From Pseudocolwellia agarivorans (GTDB lineage: Bacteria > Pseudomonadota > Gammaproteobacteria > Enterobacterales > Alteromonadaceae), in contig NZ_MUZU01000006.1 in the NCBI RefSeq assembly GCF_002000085.1, positions 62,001 through 126,000 of the forward strand: DNA of 64,000 nucleotides, read 5' to 3'. The notes beneath the pieces are model-generated. The model ran no database searches. It saw only the letters and a list, made by a program, of their open reading frames with translations, and was not told where the DNA came from. Shown piece by piece: positions 35,194 to 44,914 of the stretch; the stretch's first letter is position 1, and each line of letters starts with the position of its first letter. A program made the translations under genes and the position numbers.

Positions 35194-37719
35194 TTAAAAC
35201 CTAAAGTTTAAGCGTGCGTAATAAGTCATACCATCAAAGCCATAAGGTAAAGCTCTAACTGGGTATTTAAATGCGCCATTAGTAATAGCATCAAGCACTT
35301 CATTTTGACCTAACTCATCAGGTGTTTTATTAAATATATTGTTAATACCAATAGAAGCAGTAAAGGTTTCATTAATTTGACAATCAAGATTCACATCAAT
35401 CAACACGGCTGACTCAACTGTACTCGTTGGCTTAAAGCCACTTCCTAAGTTAATATGATCATTACCAAAGTAAGTTACATCCGTTTCACCGAAATAATTA
35501 GCTCTTACAACGGTTGTCCAAGCATCTTGCGCGTAATCAAATGTTAAGGTTGCGCGTTTTTTAGGTTGTCCGTTGGTTAAAAAGCTACGTTGTAAGTTGT
35601 CTAACGCTACCGACTCAGGAATACCCGCTTGCGTGTTAACACTGTCAATTTCAGTTTCGTTAATATTACCTGCAAAAGTCACCCCAAAGTCGCCAGAAAA
35701 CATATCAGTGTTGTATGAAACAATGACATCAACACCTTCTGTTACTGAGTTAACCGAGTTTGAAAAGTAGTTAGCTTGTACTGCTCCGCTTGCCTCTAAT
35801 GCCGTAACCGCTGCTGGATTAAACGCTACGTCATCAGCATTAAGTAAACTGCCTAATGTTATTCTGTCGTCGATTTCTACACGATAAGCATCAATCGTTA
35901 CAGATATATCATCAAGTAAAGTGATAACAGCACCTAAACTATAGTTTTTCGAGGTTTCTAAACCTAAACTATCAACACCTAAAGCGGATGGAAAAGCTGA
36001 ACCTGCGGTTGCTGTAAACGACGGTAACAATACGCCATCAGCACCTAAATTAGCAGTATAAGCAGTGTACGCGCTTTGTTGAAGTGAAGGCGCTCTAAAG
36101 CCTGTTGAAACAGCACTACGTAGAGCAAAGTTTTCAGTGATGTTAAAACGTGTTGATAATTTACCAATTAACTTATCGCCGGCATCTGAAAAGTCTTCAT
36201 AACGAAGGGCTGCACCTAGATTCCAATCTTCCATTAATTGTATTTCTGCATCTACATAAAATGCATAACTATGTCTATCCGCACCGCTTGCTGCATTAGG
36301 TCTTAAACCGGGATAGGCTTGAAAACCACATTCTGCAAACTTTGAAGAGTCTACTACCGAAGGAAAGGCTACATCTTGATTAGCAAATCCACAAGCATAC
36401 GAAGCTTCTTCGCCAGCAACAATGGCATAATCTTCATCACGGTATTCCGCGCCAAAAGCCATATAAAGTGGTTCAGCTAAGCCTATTCCAATTAAGCCCG
36501 TAACATCAGCATTAAGGGTTAATTGTTCATATCTAAAACCACCAGAATAGCCTGAAGTAGGTCCTGCATTAGCCGCTATCTCAGCATCAGTTGCACTAGG
36601 ATTTAAGCTTAAATATTCTGCAGCGTAAGAAGCATTAATCGTATTTGCAGAATGGAAGTCATAATCGTTTTGACCGTAAGTAGCTGAAACGTCATAGCTC
36701 CAATCATCATTCATTTCACCGCGAACACCTATTGCTGTTGAAAGATCTTCAGCTTCGTTGTCTATTCTTGGTAAAAATCCATCCGCATATACTTGAGGTA
36801 CGTTTTTAACTGCATCACCAAAGTCACGATAAAAGCCATTACCTAAGGCTGTACGATTTGAGAAACCACCAAAAGCATATAGTTCTATATCATTAAGTGG
36901 GATCATCGCATTATAAAAAACTGAACCAAATTCAGAAGCTGAGTTACCTTGGATCCAACGAACATCGTCAGATAATGTACCTGCTGGAGTGGTAGAACTA
37001 CCGCCTGTATCTCGTTGCGCTCGGTTAGTACCATCAGCATCACGATATTCAGCAGAAAGGTTAATAAATCCACCTTCAGTGCCAATATCAAAACCGGTAT
37101 TTAAACCAAATGATACCGTGTCGCCATCACCCTCACCTGTGGAGCCTGCTTGAACAAAACCTGTGGTTTCATTGGTTGTATTTTTGAGTTCTAAATTGAT
37201 CACGCCAGCAATCGCGTCTGAACCATATTGAGCTGCAGCACCGTCACGTAAAATTTGTACGTTTTTAAGAGCTGTCATAGGGATAGAGTTCATATCTGTA
37301 CCCGCCGCACCGGCACCAACAGTACCATTTAAGCCAAAAATAGCTTGGTTATGACGACGCTTGCCATTGATCAATACTAAGGTTTGATCAGGCTGAAGGC
37401 CACGTAAAGTAGCAGGTCTGAATAAGTCAGAACCATCAGATACTTGAGTACGGCTAAAGTTAAACGATGGTGCACTGGCTTGTAGGCTTTGCCCTAACTC
37501 ACTAAAACCGCCTTTAGTTAACGATTCCCCCGTAATAATATCAATAGGAGAAGTAGACTCTGTTGCTGTACGCGTTGACACTCGAGAACCTAATATAGCA
37601 ATTTTTTCTACGTCTTCATCAGTCTTAACTTCAGCAGCTGTTTCAGCAAATGCAGGTAAACCAACAAATAAAGTACTTAATGCGATAGAAATGGCATGTA
37701 AATGGAATTGTTTTTTCAT
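35194..37719 (-). CDS. TonB-dependent receptor, substrate unknown
   Basis: An 841-residue receptor. It has a signal peptide (ALSTLFVGLPAFAE), a plug domain (IAILGSRVSTRTATESTSPIDIITGESL, LRGLQPDQTLVLINGKRRHNQ, ILRDGAAAQYGSDAIAGVINLEL) and a long barrel ending MTYYARLNFRF. The INGKRRH and AAAQYGSDAIAG motifs place it in a large subfamily common in Alteromonadales and Sphingomonadales whose substrates are varied. It stands alone between a terminator and the divergent GbsR gene. No riboswitch or Fur box was seen upstream. Confidence 0.9.
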   Translation of the reverse strand: MKKQFHLHAISIALSTLFVGLPAFAETAAEVKTDEDVEKIAILGSRVSTRTATESTSPIDIITGESLTKGGFSELGQSLQASAPSFNFSRTQVSDGSDLFRPATLRGLQPDQTLVLINGKRRHNQAIFGLNGTVGAGAAGTDMNSIPMTALKNVQILRDGAAAQYGSDAIAGVINLELKNTTNETTGFVQAGSTGEGDGDTVSFGLNTGFDIGTEGGFINLSAEYRDADGTNRAQRDTGGSSTTPAGTLSDDVRWIQGNSASEFGSVFYNAMIPLNDIELYAFGGFSNRTALGNGFYRDFGDAVKNVPQVYADGFLPRIDNEAEDLSTAIGVRGEMNDDWSYDVSATYGQNDYDFHSANTINASYAAEYLSLNPSATDAEIAANAGPTSGYSGGFRYEQLTLNADVTGLIGIGLAEPLYMAFGAEYRDEDYAIVAGEEASYACGFANQDVAFPSVVDSSKFAECGFQAYPGLRPNAASGADRHSYAFYVDAEIQLMEDWNLGAALRYEDFSDAGDKLIGKLSTRFNITENFALRSAVSTGFRAPSLQQSAYTAYTANLGADGVLLPSFTATAGSAFPSALGVDSLGLETSKNYSLGAVITLLDDISVTIDAYRVEIDDRITLGSLLNADDVAFNPAAVTALEASGAVQANYFSNSVNSVTEGVDVIVSYNTDMFSGDFGVTFAGNINETEIDSVNTQAGIPESVALDNLQRSFLTNGQPKKRATLTFDYAQDAWTTVVRANYFGETDVTYFGNDHINLGSGFKPTSTVESAVLIDVNLDCQINETFTASIGINNIFNKTPDELGQNEVLDAITNGAFKYPVRALPYGFDGMTYYARLNFRF

Positions 37720-37959
37720 GTTGAATGCTCTTTGTTTTAGAATTTTTTGAGAGATGTTTTTATTGGCGCTATTCTAACCACTGCACTGGAGTGATGCAAA
37801 AAGTATGTCTCTCCTGCTTATATAAAAAAGGTCTAGCTAAGGTCGAATATATAAAAGTATTAACTGTAAAAAAATTAAAAAATATTCAAATAAATATTGA
37901 TTTAAATCAATAAAGGTTTAAACTTTCAGAAAATACTGAAACCTCAGAAAATACATATC

Positions 37960-38505
37960 ATGATAATGACAGATAAAATAGAATCGTTTGTAATGCACTG
38001 CGGAGAAATGGGTAGTCGCTGGGGCTTTAACCGTACCGTAGGCCAAATGTATGGCTTATTAGTGATCAGCAAAGAGCCATTAAGCGCAGTACAAATTTCT
38101 GAAGCGTTAAATATTTCTCGTGGCAATGTCAGCATGGGTATTAAAGAGTTGCAATCGTGGCGACTTGTTCAAGTTCAACATAAGCCAAAAGATCGCAAAG
38201 AGTATTACTCTCCTGCTGGTTCTATTTGGGAAATGGCAATACGTGTATTTGAAGAACGCCGTAAACGTGAAGTTGACCCAACCCTGTCTTTATTACGCGA
38301 TAATTTATTAAACGAGCCAGCGAATGAAGAAGAGCAATATGCTCAAGTAAAAATGCATGAAATACATGAATTGCTTGAAACCATTACCCACTGGGCAAGT
38401 GAACTACAAAGTATGAGTCCTGACAAATTGAACACTTTAATGAAGCTTGGCGCAGGCGTAAGTAAAGTAATTGATATTAAAGATAAATTACTTAAGAGCA
38501 ATTAA
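37960..38505 (+). CDS. GbsR/MarR-family transcriptional regulator upstream of cydAB
   Basis: A 181-residue protein of the GbsR branch of MarR-like regulators: ESFVMHCGEMGSRWGFNRTVGQMYGLLVIS, then the HTH SAVQISEALNISRGNVSMGIKELQSWRLVQ and a charged wing. A helical C-terminal part follows. It precedes the cytochrome bd genes on the same strand by 134 bases and is likely to control them. A second in-frame ATG two codons later is an alternative start. Confidence 0.85.
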   Translation: MIMTDKIESFVMHCGEMGSRWGFNRTVGQMYGLLVISKEPLSAVQISEALNISRGNVSMGIKELQSWRLVQVQHKPKDRKEYYSPAGSIWEMAIRVFEERRKREVDPTLSLLRDNLLNEPANEEEQYAQVKMHEIHELLETITHWASELQSMSPDKLNTLMKLGAGVSKVIDIKDKLLKSN

Positions 38506-38639
38506 TACGTTTTAATTTTATAGCACAACCAACCCGCTCAACCTCCCTTATCGCTATTGGCTGCAAAGCTATAGCGATCTTTTTAAACATGTTTTAACAA
38601 CAGCCCACAGCGTGCTGCATAGGGCTAATGGAGTAAAAA

Positions 38640-40004
38640 ATGTTAGATACCTTGATTTTATCTCGCATTCAATTTGCGACTAATATCAGTTTTCATATTC
38701 TGTTTCCTGTTATTACTATCGCATTAAGTTGGTTCTTACTTTTTTTCAAAGTACGATTTGTCCAAACGAATGATCCTGTATGGATGCGAGCCTATCGCTT
38801 TTGGGTAAAGATATTTGCCTTAACTTTCGCTCTTGGTGTAGTAAGTGGCATTACCATGTCTTTCCAGTTTGGTACGAACTGGCCAAAATTTATGGAAACT
38901 GTCGGTAATATCGCAGGACCATTATTAGGTTATGAAGTGCTAACCGCTTTCTTTTTAGAAGCTGGATTCTTAGGCATTATGTTATTTGGTATTAATCGCG
39001 TATCACCATTAGTTCATACCCTTTCTACCTTTATTGTTGCTTTTGGTACTACGTTATCCGCCTTTTGGATTTTAGCGCTTAACTCTTGGATGCATACACC
39101 GCAAGGTTACGAAATGCGTGATGGAGTTGCTTTTCCTATTGATTGGTTGGCCATTATCTTTAATCCATCATTCCCATATCGCTTTACACATATGCTAATT
39201 GCATCGGGGTTAACCGCTGCATTTTTAATTGCGGGCATCAGTGCGTATCGTCTATTAAAAGGTGACGACAAACGCGCCCCTAAACTTACCTTAAAAATAG
39301 CTTTAACAGTGGCAGCTATTTTAGCGCCAGCACAAGCATTAGTGGGTGACTTTCACGGGTTAAACACCCTAGAACATCAACCACAAAAAGTTGCCGCTAT
39401 GGAAGGCATTTGGCATACCGAAAAAGGCGCACCTTTGTTACTTTTCGCCTTGCCTGATGCTGCAGCAAAAACTAACCATTTTGAAATAGGCATTCCGAAT
39501 ATGGCAAGCCTGATTTTAACTCATGACTTAAATGGTGAGATAAAAGGTTTAAACGAGTTTGAAGGTAATCATCCTCCTGTTATGCCTGTATTTTTCTCTT
39601 TCCGCATTATGGTTGGACTCGGCTTATTAATGTTATTTGTGGCATGGACAGGACGTATTCAACTATGGCGTAAAAATAAGCTATCTCCTTGGGTATTAAA
39701 AACCTTACTGTTTATGACATTCTCAGGTTGGGTAGCCACATTAGCTGGCTGGTACGTAACAGAAATAGGACGCCAACCTTGGCTAGTTACTGGCGTATTA
39801 AGTGTTAAAGATGCGGCAACAGATATAGCATCTTCAAATGTAGGCTTATCATTAATTGCATATTTAATATTATACACAGTGTTAATGATTGCTTACTTAC
39901 ATACTATTTTCACTATGGCAGGTAGAGCGGTTGAAATTGAAGAAATCAGCGATGATGAGATCACAAAACCCATTATCACTTCAGCAATAGAAGGAATAAA
40001 ATAA
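38640..40004 (+). CDS. cydA: Cytochrome bd-type quinol oxidase subunit I (short, CIO-like)
   Basis: A 454-residue subunit I of a bd-type terminal oxidase in the inner membrane. Visible marks are RIQFATNISFHILFP (high-spin haem histidine), the quinol-site segment GDFHGLNTLEHQPQKVAAMEGIW, and FFSFRIMVGLGLLML with the haem b558 methionine. It is about 70 residues shorter than E. coli CydA, consistent with a short Q-loop as in the cyanide-insensitive CioA group. It overlaps cydB by one base (TAATG). Confidence 0.93.
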   Translation: MLDTLILSRIQFATNISFHILFPVITIALSWFLLFFKVRFVQTNDPVWMRAYRFWVKIFALTFALGVVSGITMSFQFGTNWPKFMETVGNIAGPLLGYEVLTAFFLEAGFLGIMLFGINRVSPLVHTLSTFIVAFGTTLSAFWILALNSWMHTPQGYEMRDGVAFPIDWLAIIFNPSFPYRFTHMLIASGLTAAFLIAGISAYRLLKGDDKRAPKLTLKIALTVAAILAPAQALVGDFHGLNTLEHQPQKVAAMEGIWHTEKGAPLLLFALPDAAAKTNHFEIGIPNMASLILTHDLNGEIKGLNEFEGNHPPVMPVFFSFRIMVGLGLLMLFVAWTGRIQLWRKNKLSPWVLKTLLFMTFSGWVATLAGWYVTEIGRQPWLVTGVLSVKDAATDIASSNVGLSLIAYLILYTVLMIAYLHTIFTMAGRAVEIEEISDDEITKPIITSAIEGIK

Positions 40005-41002
40005 TGTTTGAAGCTAACACACTCGCCGTAATATTTGTCGCTTTGATGGGATTTTCAATTCTTCTTTACGCCATATTAGACGGCTACGATTTAGGCGTAG
40101 GTATTTTACTCCCCCTAAAACAAGAAGATAACAGCGATACCATGATCGCATCGATAGGACCTTTTTGGGATGCTAATGAAACGTGGTTAGTTTTAGCCAT
40201 AGGCTTGCTGCTAATCGCTTTTCCTGCGGCTCATAGTTATATATTTAAAGAACTCTATTTACCCACTGCCGTACTGCTAATTAGTTTAGTGCTGCGTGGT
40301 GTCGCTTTCGATTTTAGAGCTAAAGCAGCATTTAGCCATAAACCCACATGGAATAAAGTGTTTAAAATAGGTTCACTGCTTGCTTCGATGAGCCAAGGCT
40401 ACATGTTAGGTATGTACGTAATGGGATTTGAAAGCACATTTGCAGCCTACAGCTTTAGTTTATTAAGTGCTTTAGGAGTTGCTGCTGCTTACAGTTACAT
40501 TGGTGCTTGTTGGTTAATTATGAAAACCGAAGGTGATTTACAAGTGCAAGCCGTTGCTTGGGCTAAAAAATCAGGTTTAATTTGTTTCATCGGTATATTA
40601 GCTGTATCAGTGATCAATCCAATTATTAACCCTAATGTATTTGACCGCTGGTTTGAATCATCTAACATGCTACTACTTTTGCCCTTACCTTTAATCTGTT
40701 TTGGTTTATTTGTTTACAGCTTTTTTGTACTTAAAAAACTACCGGCAGAAAATGACAAAGGTTGCTGGATACCTTTCACTGCAGCATCAACAATATTTTT
40801 ACTTTGTTTTATTGGTTTAGGTTTCAGTTTCTTCCCATACATAGTGCCTAACAAACTCACGATTTGGGAAGCCGCCTCAGCACCAGAATCATTAAGCTTT
40901 ATTTTATGGGGAGCTATTATTGTTGTACCAGTAATATTTAGCTACACCGCATTTTCATATCGCGTATTTTGGGGAAAAGTACAAGAACTAAGATATCATT
41001 AA
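40004..41002 (+). CDS. cydB: Cytochrome bd-type quinol oxidase subunit II
   Basis: A 332-residue integral membrane protein with the CydB opening ILLYAILDGYDLGVGILLP and DANETWLVLAIGLLLIAFPAAH, followed by further membrane segments. It pairs with CydA. No CydX-like small peptide gene is visible after it; a bidirectional terminator follows directly. Confidence 0.93.
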   Translation: MFEANTLAVIFVALMGFSILLYAILDGYDLGVGILLPLKQEDNSDTMIASIGPFWDANETWLVLAIGLLLIAFPAAHSYIFKELYLPTAVLLISLVLRGVAFDFRAKAAFSHKPTWNKVFKIGSLLASMSQGYMLGMYVMGFESTFAAYSFSLLSALGVAAAYSYIGACWLIMKTEGDLQVQAVAWAKKSGLICFIGILAVSVINPIINPNVFDRWFESSNMLLLLPLPLICFGLFVYSFFVLKKLPAENDKGCWIPFTAASTIFLLCFIGLGFSFFPYIVPNKLTIWEAASAPESLSFILWGAIIVVPVIFSYTAFSYRVFWGKVQELRYH

Positions 41003-41015
41003 GTTGTACATAAAA

Positions 41016-41050
41016 GTTAAGCCTTTCTTTTATAAAAAGAAAGGCTTAAC
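41016..41050. terminator. Bidirectional terminator between cydB and the convergent gene
   Basis: The stem GTTAAGCCTTTCTTT pairs with AAAGAAAGGCTTAAC around a short loop. It lies between two convergent genes and can serve both. Confidence 0.75.
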
Positions 41051-41055
41051 AGTTC

Positions 41056-41940
41056 CTACAATCCTAGCTCTTTTCTTAACTTCATATCTATATTGTTATG
41101 TTTCTGCCAATATTTTGATTTTATTGTATTAATTTTTTCTGCACTTGAAGTTAATACTTTAGCATTCTCATCAAAGCCGCTTTTATAGGTATCTTTCCAA
41201 CCTTGTATTACATACGGAAATTTATTGTTAAATTCTATTGATAATGTTCTTAGCAGTGTTGGATATTCAAGAGTATACGTTGATGTTTCGCCTGAATTAA
41301 TTAAACTCGTTTTAACTGAATAGGCTTTTAATGGTTTATGTAATAAACGTAAATATTCAAGCGAGGGAACCATTTGTAAATCACCTAAAGGTAATTCGTT
41401 GGGGTTTAACCTAATTTTTGTCCAAATTTCATTTTCTAAATTCTCTTTATCAATACTAAAACGCTGATCAGCTTCGCCTTCAAAGTACGAATATGAGTTC
41501 ACATCAAATTGTTGTCGGTTATTTATTTGAGTAAAAACATGACCACACCATTCTTGTACAGATAAAGAAGCTTTAACTGCATGTCCTTCATTCGACACAG
41601 GTGAAAAGGTGCTAGACATAATTGAATAAGGATAAATACCCGTAAGGAATTTTTTAGTGGAATTGAGCTTTAACACTGGAATATTATCGGCTTGGTGGTT
41701 ATCAGCCTTAACTTGCTCTTTAGCTAAAAAAGGTTCAGTTACATACACTAAAACGCCTGTACCTTCGTGTAATTCACCATATCGTGCTTGTTTAATGTTA
41801 TACGACGTTAACTCTGCATCGCCCGCATACCAGTACTGTTTGAATGGTTCGCTAAGTGAAGCAGCATGCAAAGGTAATAAACAAGAAATAAAACCAGATA
41901 AAATAGTACCTTTTAATAAAGGGGTCATTAAATTTTTCAT
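41056..41940 (-). CDS. Exported conserved protein of unknown function
   Basis: This 294-residue protein has an N-terminal signal peptide (ILSGFISCLLPLHAAS). The mature part has FKQYWYAGDAELTSYNIKQARYGELHEGTGVLVYVTEPF, VLKLNSTKKFLTGIYPYSIMSSTFSP and QEWCGHVFTQINNRQ. I have seen this family in marine bacteria and Bacteroidetes, sometimes carrying a doubtful 'septum formation inhibitor Maf' label. It has no Maf nucleotide-hydrolase signature. It is probably periplasmic or lipid-associated; function unknown. It is a single gene. Confidence 0.75.
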   Translation of the reverse strand: MKNLMTPLLKGTILSGFISCLLPLHAASLSEPFKQYWYAGDAELTSYNIKQARYGELHEGTGVLVYVTEPFLAKEQVKADNHQADNIPVLKLNSTKKFLTGIYPYSIMSSTFSPVSNEGHAVKASLSVQEWCGHVFTQINNRQQFDVNSYSYFEGEADQRFSIDKENLENEIWTKIRLNPNELPLGDLQMVPSLEYLRLLHKPLKAYSVKTSLINSGETSTYTLEYPTLLRTLSIEFNNKFPYVIQGWKDTYKSGFDENAKVLTSSAEKINTIKSKYWQKHNNIDMKLRKELGL

Positions 41941-42061
41941 AAAATCTCGAATCGGTTGTCTAAAAAATTACAGCTATTGCCTTATTGTTCAAAACAAACT
42001 GCGTTATAAATTAGACCGAGTATTTAAGATAAAATTTTACCTGATTGGTTTTTAGTTAAAA

Positions 42062-42469
42062 TCAAACACCTTCATGCACTAATTCTTCTAAGGCAGCCAA
42101 CGCATTATCAGCATCTTTGGCTGCAACAAAAATATGATCGTGATAATAAGCCGCTACTACATTGGCACTAATATTAGCTTGCGTTAACTTAGTAGAAACC
42201 GCAGCAGTTAACCCAACAGCATCAAGGCTAGAATGCACATTCAGTGTTATACATTTAAAAACACCTTCATAACCGATGTTATGTTGATCAGCTTTTTCTT
42301 TTGTTAGCATAACCGTTAAGCCTTCCTTTTCTTGGAAAGTTCCTACAGGCTCTAATACGCTCAATTGTTGATAATCTACCTGCTCAAGCATGCCAAAAAT
42401 ATATTCATCGTTCAGTAAAACCGGAGTCATTGAAGCAATCAATTTTGTTAAATTTTTTTCACCCGACAT
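42062..42469 (-). CDS. ACT-domain protein
   Basis: A 135-residue cytoplasmic protein made of two ACT-like units. The second is clear (KCITLNVHSSLDAVGLTAAVSTKLTQANISANVVAAYYHDHIFV), and the first has DEYIFGMLEQVDYQQLSVLEPVGTFQEKEGLTVML. Such stand-alone ACT proteins bind amino acids or act as sensors. It precedes nothing obvious and follows the SMR gene on the same strand by 39 bases. Confidence 0.8.
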   Translation of the reverse strand: MSGEKNLTKLIASMTPVLLNDEYIFGMLEQVDYQQLSVLEPVGTFQEKEGLTVMLTKEKADQHNIGYEGVFKCITLNVHSSLDAVGLTAAVSTKLTQANISANVVAAYYHDHIFVAAKDADNALAALEELVHEGV

Positions 42470-42508
42470 TTCATATCCTCATATTAAGTCAATTTTTTAA
42501 TCATAACG

Positions 42509-42823
42509 TTACTTTAAAATTTTAAGCCCTACTACCCCAATAAATATCAGGCCAAAACAAAACAAGTGTGCCAACCTTAATTGCTGTTCGAAAAAGTAAT
42601 GATTTACAACAGAAATAGATATAACACCTACAGCTAGCCATACTAGATAAGCGTGAGCGATAGGTATATTTTTAATAGCAATAGAAAATAATGCTAGGCT
42701 TAGTACCATTGAAACAACGGCGAGGATTACATAAGGAATGTTTGTGAAAGATTCAGACTTTTGAATACCGTATACCCAACCAGCTTCTAAAAGTCCTGCA
42801 ATAAACAGAATAAACCAAGACAT
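42509..42823 (-). CDS. Small multidrug resistance (SMR) family transporter, SugE/Gdx-like
   Basis: A 104-residue protein with four membrane helices. The conserved glutamate lies in FIAGLLEAGWVYGIQKSE (residue 13), and the AYLVWLAVGVISISVVNHYFF segment and a short hydrophobic C-terminus follow. The LEAGW context resembles SugE/Gdx guanidinium exporters more than EmrE. No guanidine riboswitch is visible upstream. It is followed by the ACT gene on the same strand. Confidence 0.85.
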   Translation of the reverse strand: MSWFILFIAGLLEAGWVYGIQKSESFTNIPYVILAVVSMVLSLALFSIAIKNIPIAHAYLVWLAVGVISISVVNHYFFEQQLRLAHLFCFGLIFIGVVGLKILK

Positions 42824-42960
42824 ATAACACTCTCTCTAAATATGGGGTCGTCCCCTAAATAAAAATAGAGCGGTGAGGTCGTCCCCACTTCAGAATGAAT
42901 ACGCTTGTATTTTATATTAATGTTCAAAAACTACAATAATTTGTACCTGATAATCATTAC

Positions 42961-42990
42961 AAAAGCCTAATCAAGTTTTTGGTTAGGCTT
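42961..42990 (-). terminator. Terminator after the bicupin gene
   Basis: The stem AAGCCTAA/TTAGGCTT with a 12-base loop, followed by TTTT on the minus strand, lies 27 bases past the bicupin stop. Confidence 0.6.
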
Positions 42991-43016
42991 AATAAAAACT
43001 TTAAATTTAAAGGCAA

Positions 43017-44015
43017 CTATACAAACTTAGGTGCGCTCGGCTGATTATTTCGTCTAGTAACATACAAAATACATTCAACATCACCTTTTTGTGCAAACGT
43101 ACGTATTGAGCCTATTGGCGTAGTAAAGGTATCGCCTTTTCCTAAAGAAAGTGTTTCACCGTCAATAGTAATATCAACCTCACCTTGATGAACAAAAATC
43201 ACTTCTTCTTCAAAACGAACATGTTGTGGAATAACAGCGTTTGCTTGTAGCTTTAATCCTCTGATCACAAAACCGTGGTTCCAATTTAACTTGCTTGCAG
43301 GTAAATCTTCTACGCGGTTTTCAGGTCCAGCTAGTGGCACTTCTTCAACGCCATCAAATTGAGCAAGGCACGAATTTTTAGCCCACTCAAACGTGTCTCT
43401 ACGCTGCACTATACTTTCCATCGCTTCGCTACCCACAATACGGTGTTCTTGAATTTGTGCGTTTGAGGTTACAGGCATTGGCTTTTTGTCAGCAGGTACT
43501 TCTTCACCTAAAGTAGTATCAACTAAGCTACCGTCTTCAAGTAATACCAAACCGTACTTTTTAGCTAAATCGAATACTTGTGGCGCCCATAATACACGCC
43601 CCGGATCATCACTGCCTAAAACAGCGTATAAGTAAGCGGTGTCGTTACCTACATTTTCAAAGCCACGGAAAATATCAGTAGGAATTGAAATAATATCGCC
43701 TTCAGTGAGTATTATTTTTCCATCGTCGCCATTAACACCACTCATGAAAGCCCAAGTACCGCTATGAATAACAAAAACTTCTTCGGTTAAATGGCTATGT
43801 TGCGAATTTAAGCATCCTGCTGGCTGGCGTGCTCCACCAATATTAAAACCATGCGGAATTGAAATATGTATATGTTGGTCTGGATTTTCAGCTACACCAG
43901 GACCAATTAAAGTAAAGTTTTCTTTTTTGTCACTACCTGGGCTACGCGTATCAATAAAAGCGTTAGTGCAAGGTTTTAAATCGTCGTATCTAATTAATCT
44001 ATCTGCTAACTTCAT
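43017..44015 (-). CDS. Bicupin protein in the LacI-controlled catabolic regulon
   Basis: A 332-residue protein with two cupin domains. The first (about residues 60-150) has HSHLTEEVFVIHSGTWAF, a metal-binding HxH...E pattern, and GDIISIPTDIFRGFENVG. The second (about 240-320) has PQHVRFEEEVIFVHQGEVDITIDGE and GDTFTTPIGSIRTF. Such bicupins can be dioxygenases, isomerases or epimerases; the reaction is not evident. It follows the SDR gene by 38 bases. The divergent promoter region upstream of the SDR holds a copy of the cluster palindrome. Confidence 0.8.
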   Translation of the reverse strand: MKLADRLIRYDDLKPCTNAFIDTRSPGSDKKENFTLIGPGVAENPDQHIHISIPHGFNIGGARQPAGCLNSQHSHLTEEVFVIHSGTWAFMSGVNGDDGKIILTEGDIISIPTDIFRGFENVGNDTAYLYAVLGSDDPGRVLWAPQVFDLAKKYGLVLLEDGSLVDTTLGEEVPADKKPMPVTSNAQIQEHRIVGSEAMESIVQRRDTFEWAKNSCLAQFDGVEEVPLAGPENRVEDLPASKLNWNHGFVIRGLKLQANAVIPQHVRFEEEVIFVHQGEVDITIDGETLSLGKGDTFTTPIGSIRTFAQKGDVECILYVTRRNNQPSAPKFV

Positions 44016-44053
44016 TTTATATCCTAAATTATTTCAGTAAATTGAGCTTTGAA

Positions 44054-44794
44054 CTAACGTGCAGTCCAGCCACCGTCAACTTTAATGCTAGTGCCAGTGA
44101 TCATTGACGCTAAATCACTTAACAAAAATGTGCAGCTATTGGCGATATCTTCTACCTTGGCCAAACGGCCTAAAGGGATCATGTTAAATACAAAGCTTTT
44201 AAAGGCTTCGTCTTCAAACATAGGTTCAGTCATAGGAGTTAAAACAAATGTTGGTGCCACGGTATTAACGCGAATATTATGATCAGCTAATTCTACTGCC
44301 ATGGCTTTAGTTACACCTTCAACCGCGTGTTTACTCATGCAATACAAGGTGCGTCCTTGCGAACCAACAAAGCCCATTTGTGACGACATATTTACAATAG
44401 ACGCGGCTTCTGAACGCTTCATAGGAGTAATAGCCGCTTGAGATATTTTATAAAGGGTACGAATATTTAAATCGATAACCGCATCGATATTTTCGCTACT
44501 TTGCGCTTCCATTGGGCCAACACGATTAATACCCGCGTTATTTACTAAGCCATCTAAAGTTGGTAATTCACGTAATTTTTGATAAAAATCTTCACTCGTG
44601 ACATCCATTACCCATGGCGTTATTCTTTCAGGATAGCGGGCAACAAGTTTATCTAAATCACTTTCTGTTCTTGCTACAGCAATAACATCAGCACCATATT
44701 CAGCCGCCATCGCCGCACAAGCTAAACCAATACCTTTACCAGCACCTGCGATTAATATTTTTTTATTAGTGAACAAATTTTTATCAAAACTCAT
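44054..44794 (-). CDS. Short-chain dehydrogenase/reductase (SDR)
   Basis: This 246-residue classical SDR has the cofactor motif GAGKGIGLACA, NNAG, a catalytic Ser (IVNMSSQMG) and YCMSKHA. The C-terminal WT-x-x-R tail is of the xylulose-reductase/carbonyl-reductase type. The ATG at 44794 has AGGAAG seven bases upstream and gives MSFDKNLF; an ATG seven codons further up lacks such a site. It opens the minus-strand operon with the bicupin, divergent from the HisD-like gene. It probably oxidises an alcohol of the unknown substrate. Confidence 0.9.
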   Translation of the reverse strand: MSFDKNLFTNKKILIAGAGKGIGLACAAMAAEYGADVIAVARTESDLDKLVARYPERITPWVMDVTSEDFYQKLRELPTLDGLVNNAGINRVGPMEAQSSENIDAVIDLNIRTLYKISQAAITPMKRSEAASIVNMSSQMGFVGSQGRTLYCMSKHAVEGVTKAMAVELADHNIRVNTVAPTFVLTPMTEPMFEDEAFKSFVFNMIPLGRLAKVEDIANSCTFLLSDLASMITGTSIKVDGGWTAR

Positions 44795-44819
44795 CGTTTT
44801 ACTTCCTAAAATCATTTAT

Positions 44820-44833
44820 TGCATTCGAAGTCA
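44820..44833. promoter_or_regulatory. LacI-type operator (imperfect copy) in the SDR/HisD-like divergent promoter
   Basis: TGCATTCGAAGTCA matches the perfect palindrome TGACTTCGAAGTCA found at 60393-60406 and 62734-62747 in 12 of 14 positions. It lies between the divergent SDR-bicupin and HisD-like-LacI operons. A palindrome with a central CG is typical of LacI-family operators. Confidence 0.65.
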
Positions 44834-44914
44834 TTATTACGTAGGATTTACACAAGTTCAAGTAAAATAATTAAGTAAACCTTAATATACGTCAATAAAA
44901 CCGGAGATATTGAA

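Noticed and set aside
41056-41940. Septum formation inhibitor Maf label for the exported 294-residue protein
   Set aside because: The protein has a signal peptide and none of the Maf nucleotide-pyrophosphatase motifs.
42840-42890. GGTCGTCCCC repeats upstream of the SMR gene as a guanidine riboswitch
   Set aside because: Only two short copies with no ykkC-type conserved blocks or stem pair were found.
42948-42962. Fur-box-like TGATAATCATTACAA upstream of the SMR gene
   Set aside because: Three mismatches to the 7-1-7 consensus, a position over 120 bases from the gene and no clear promoter make it too weak.
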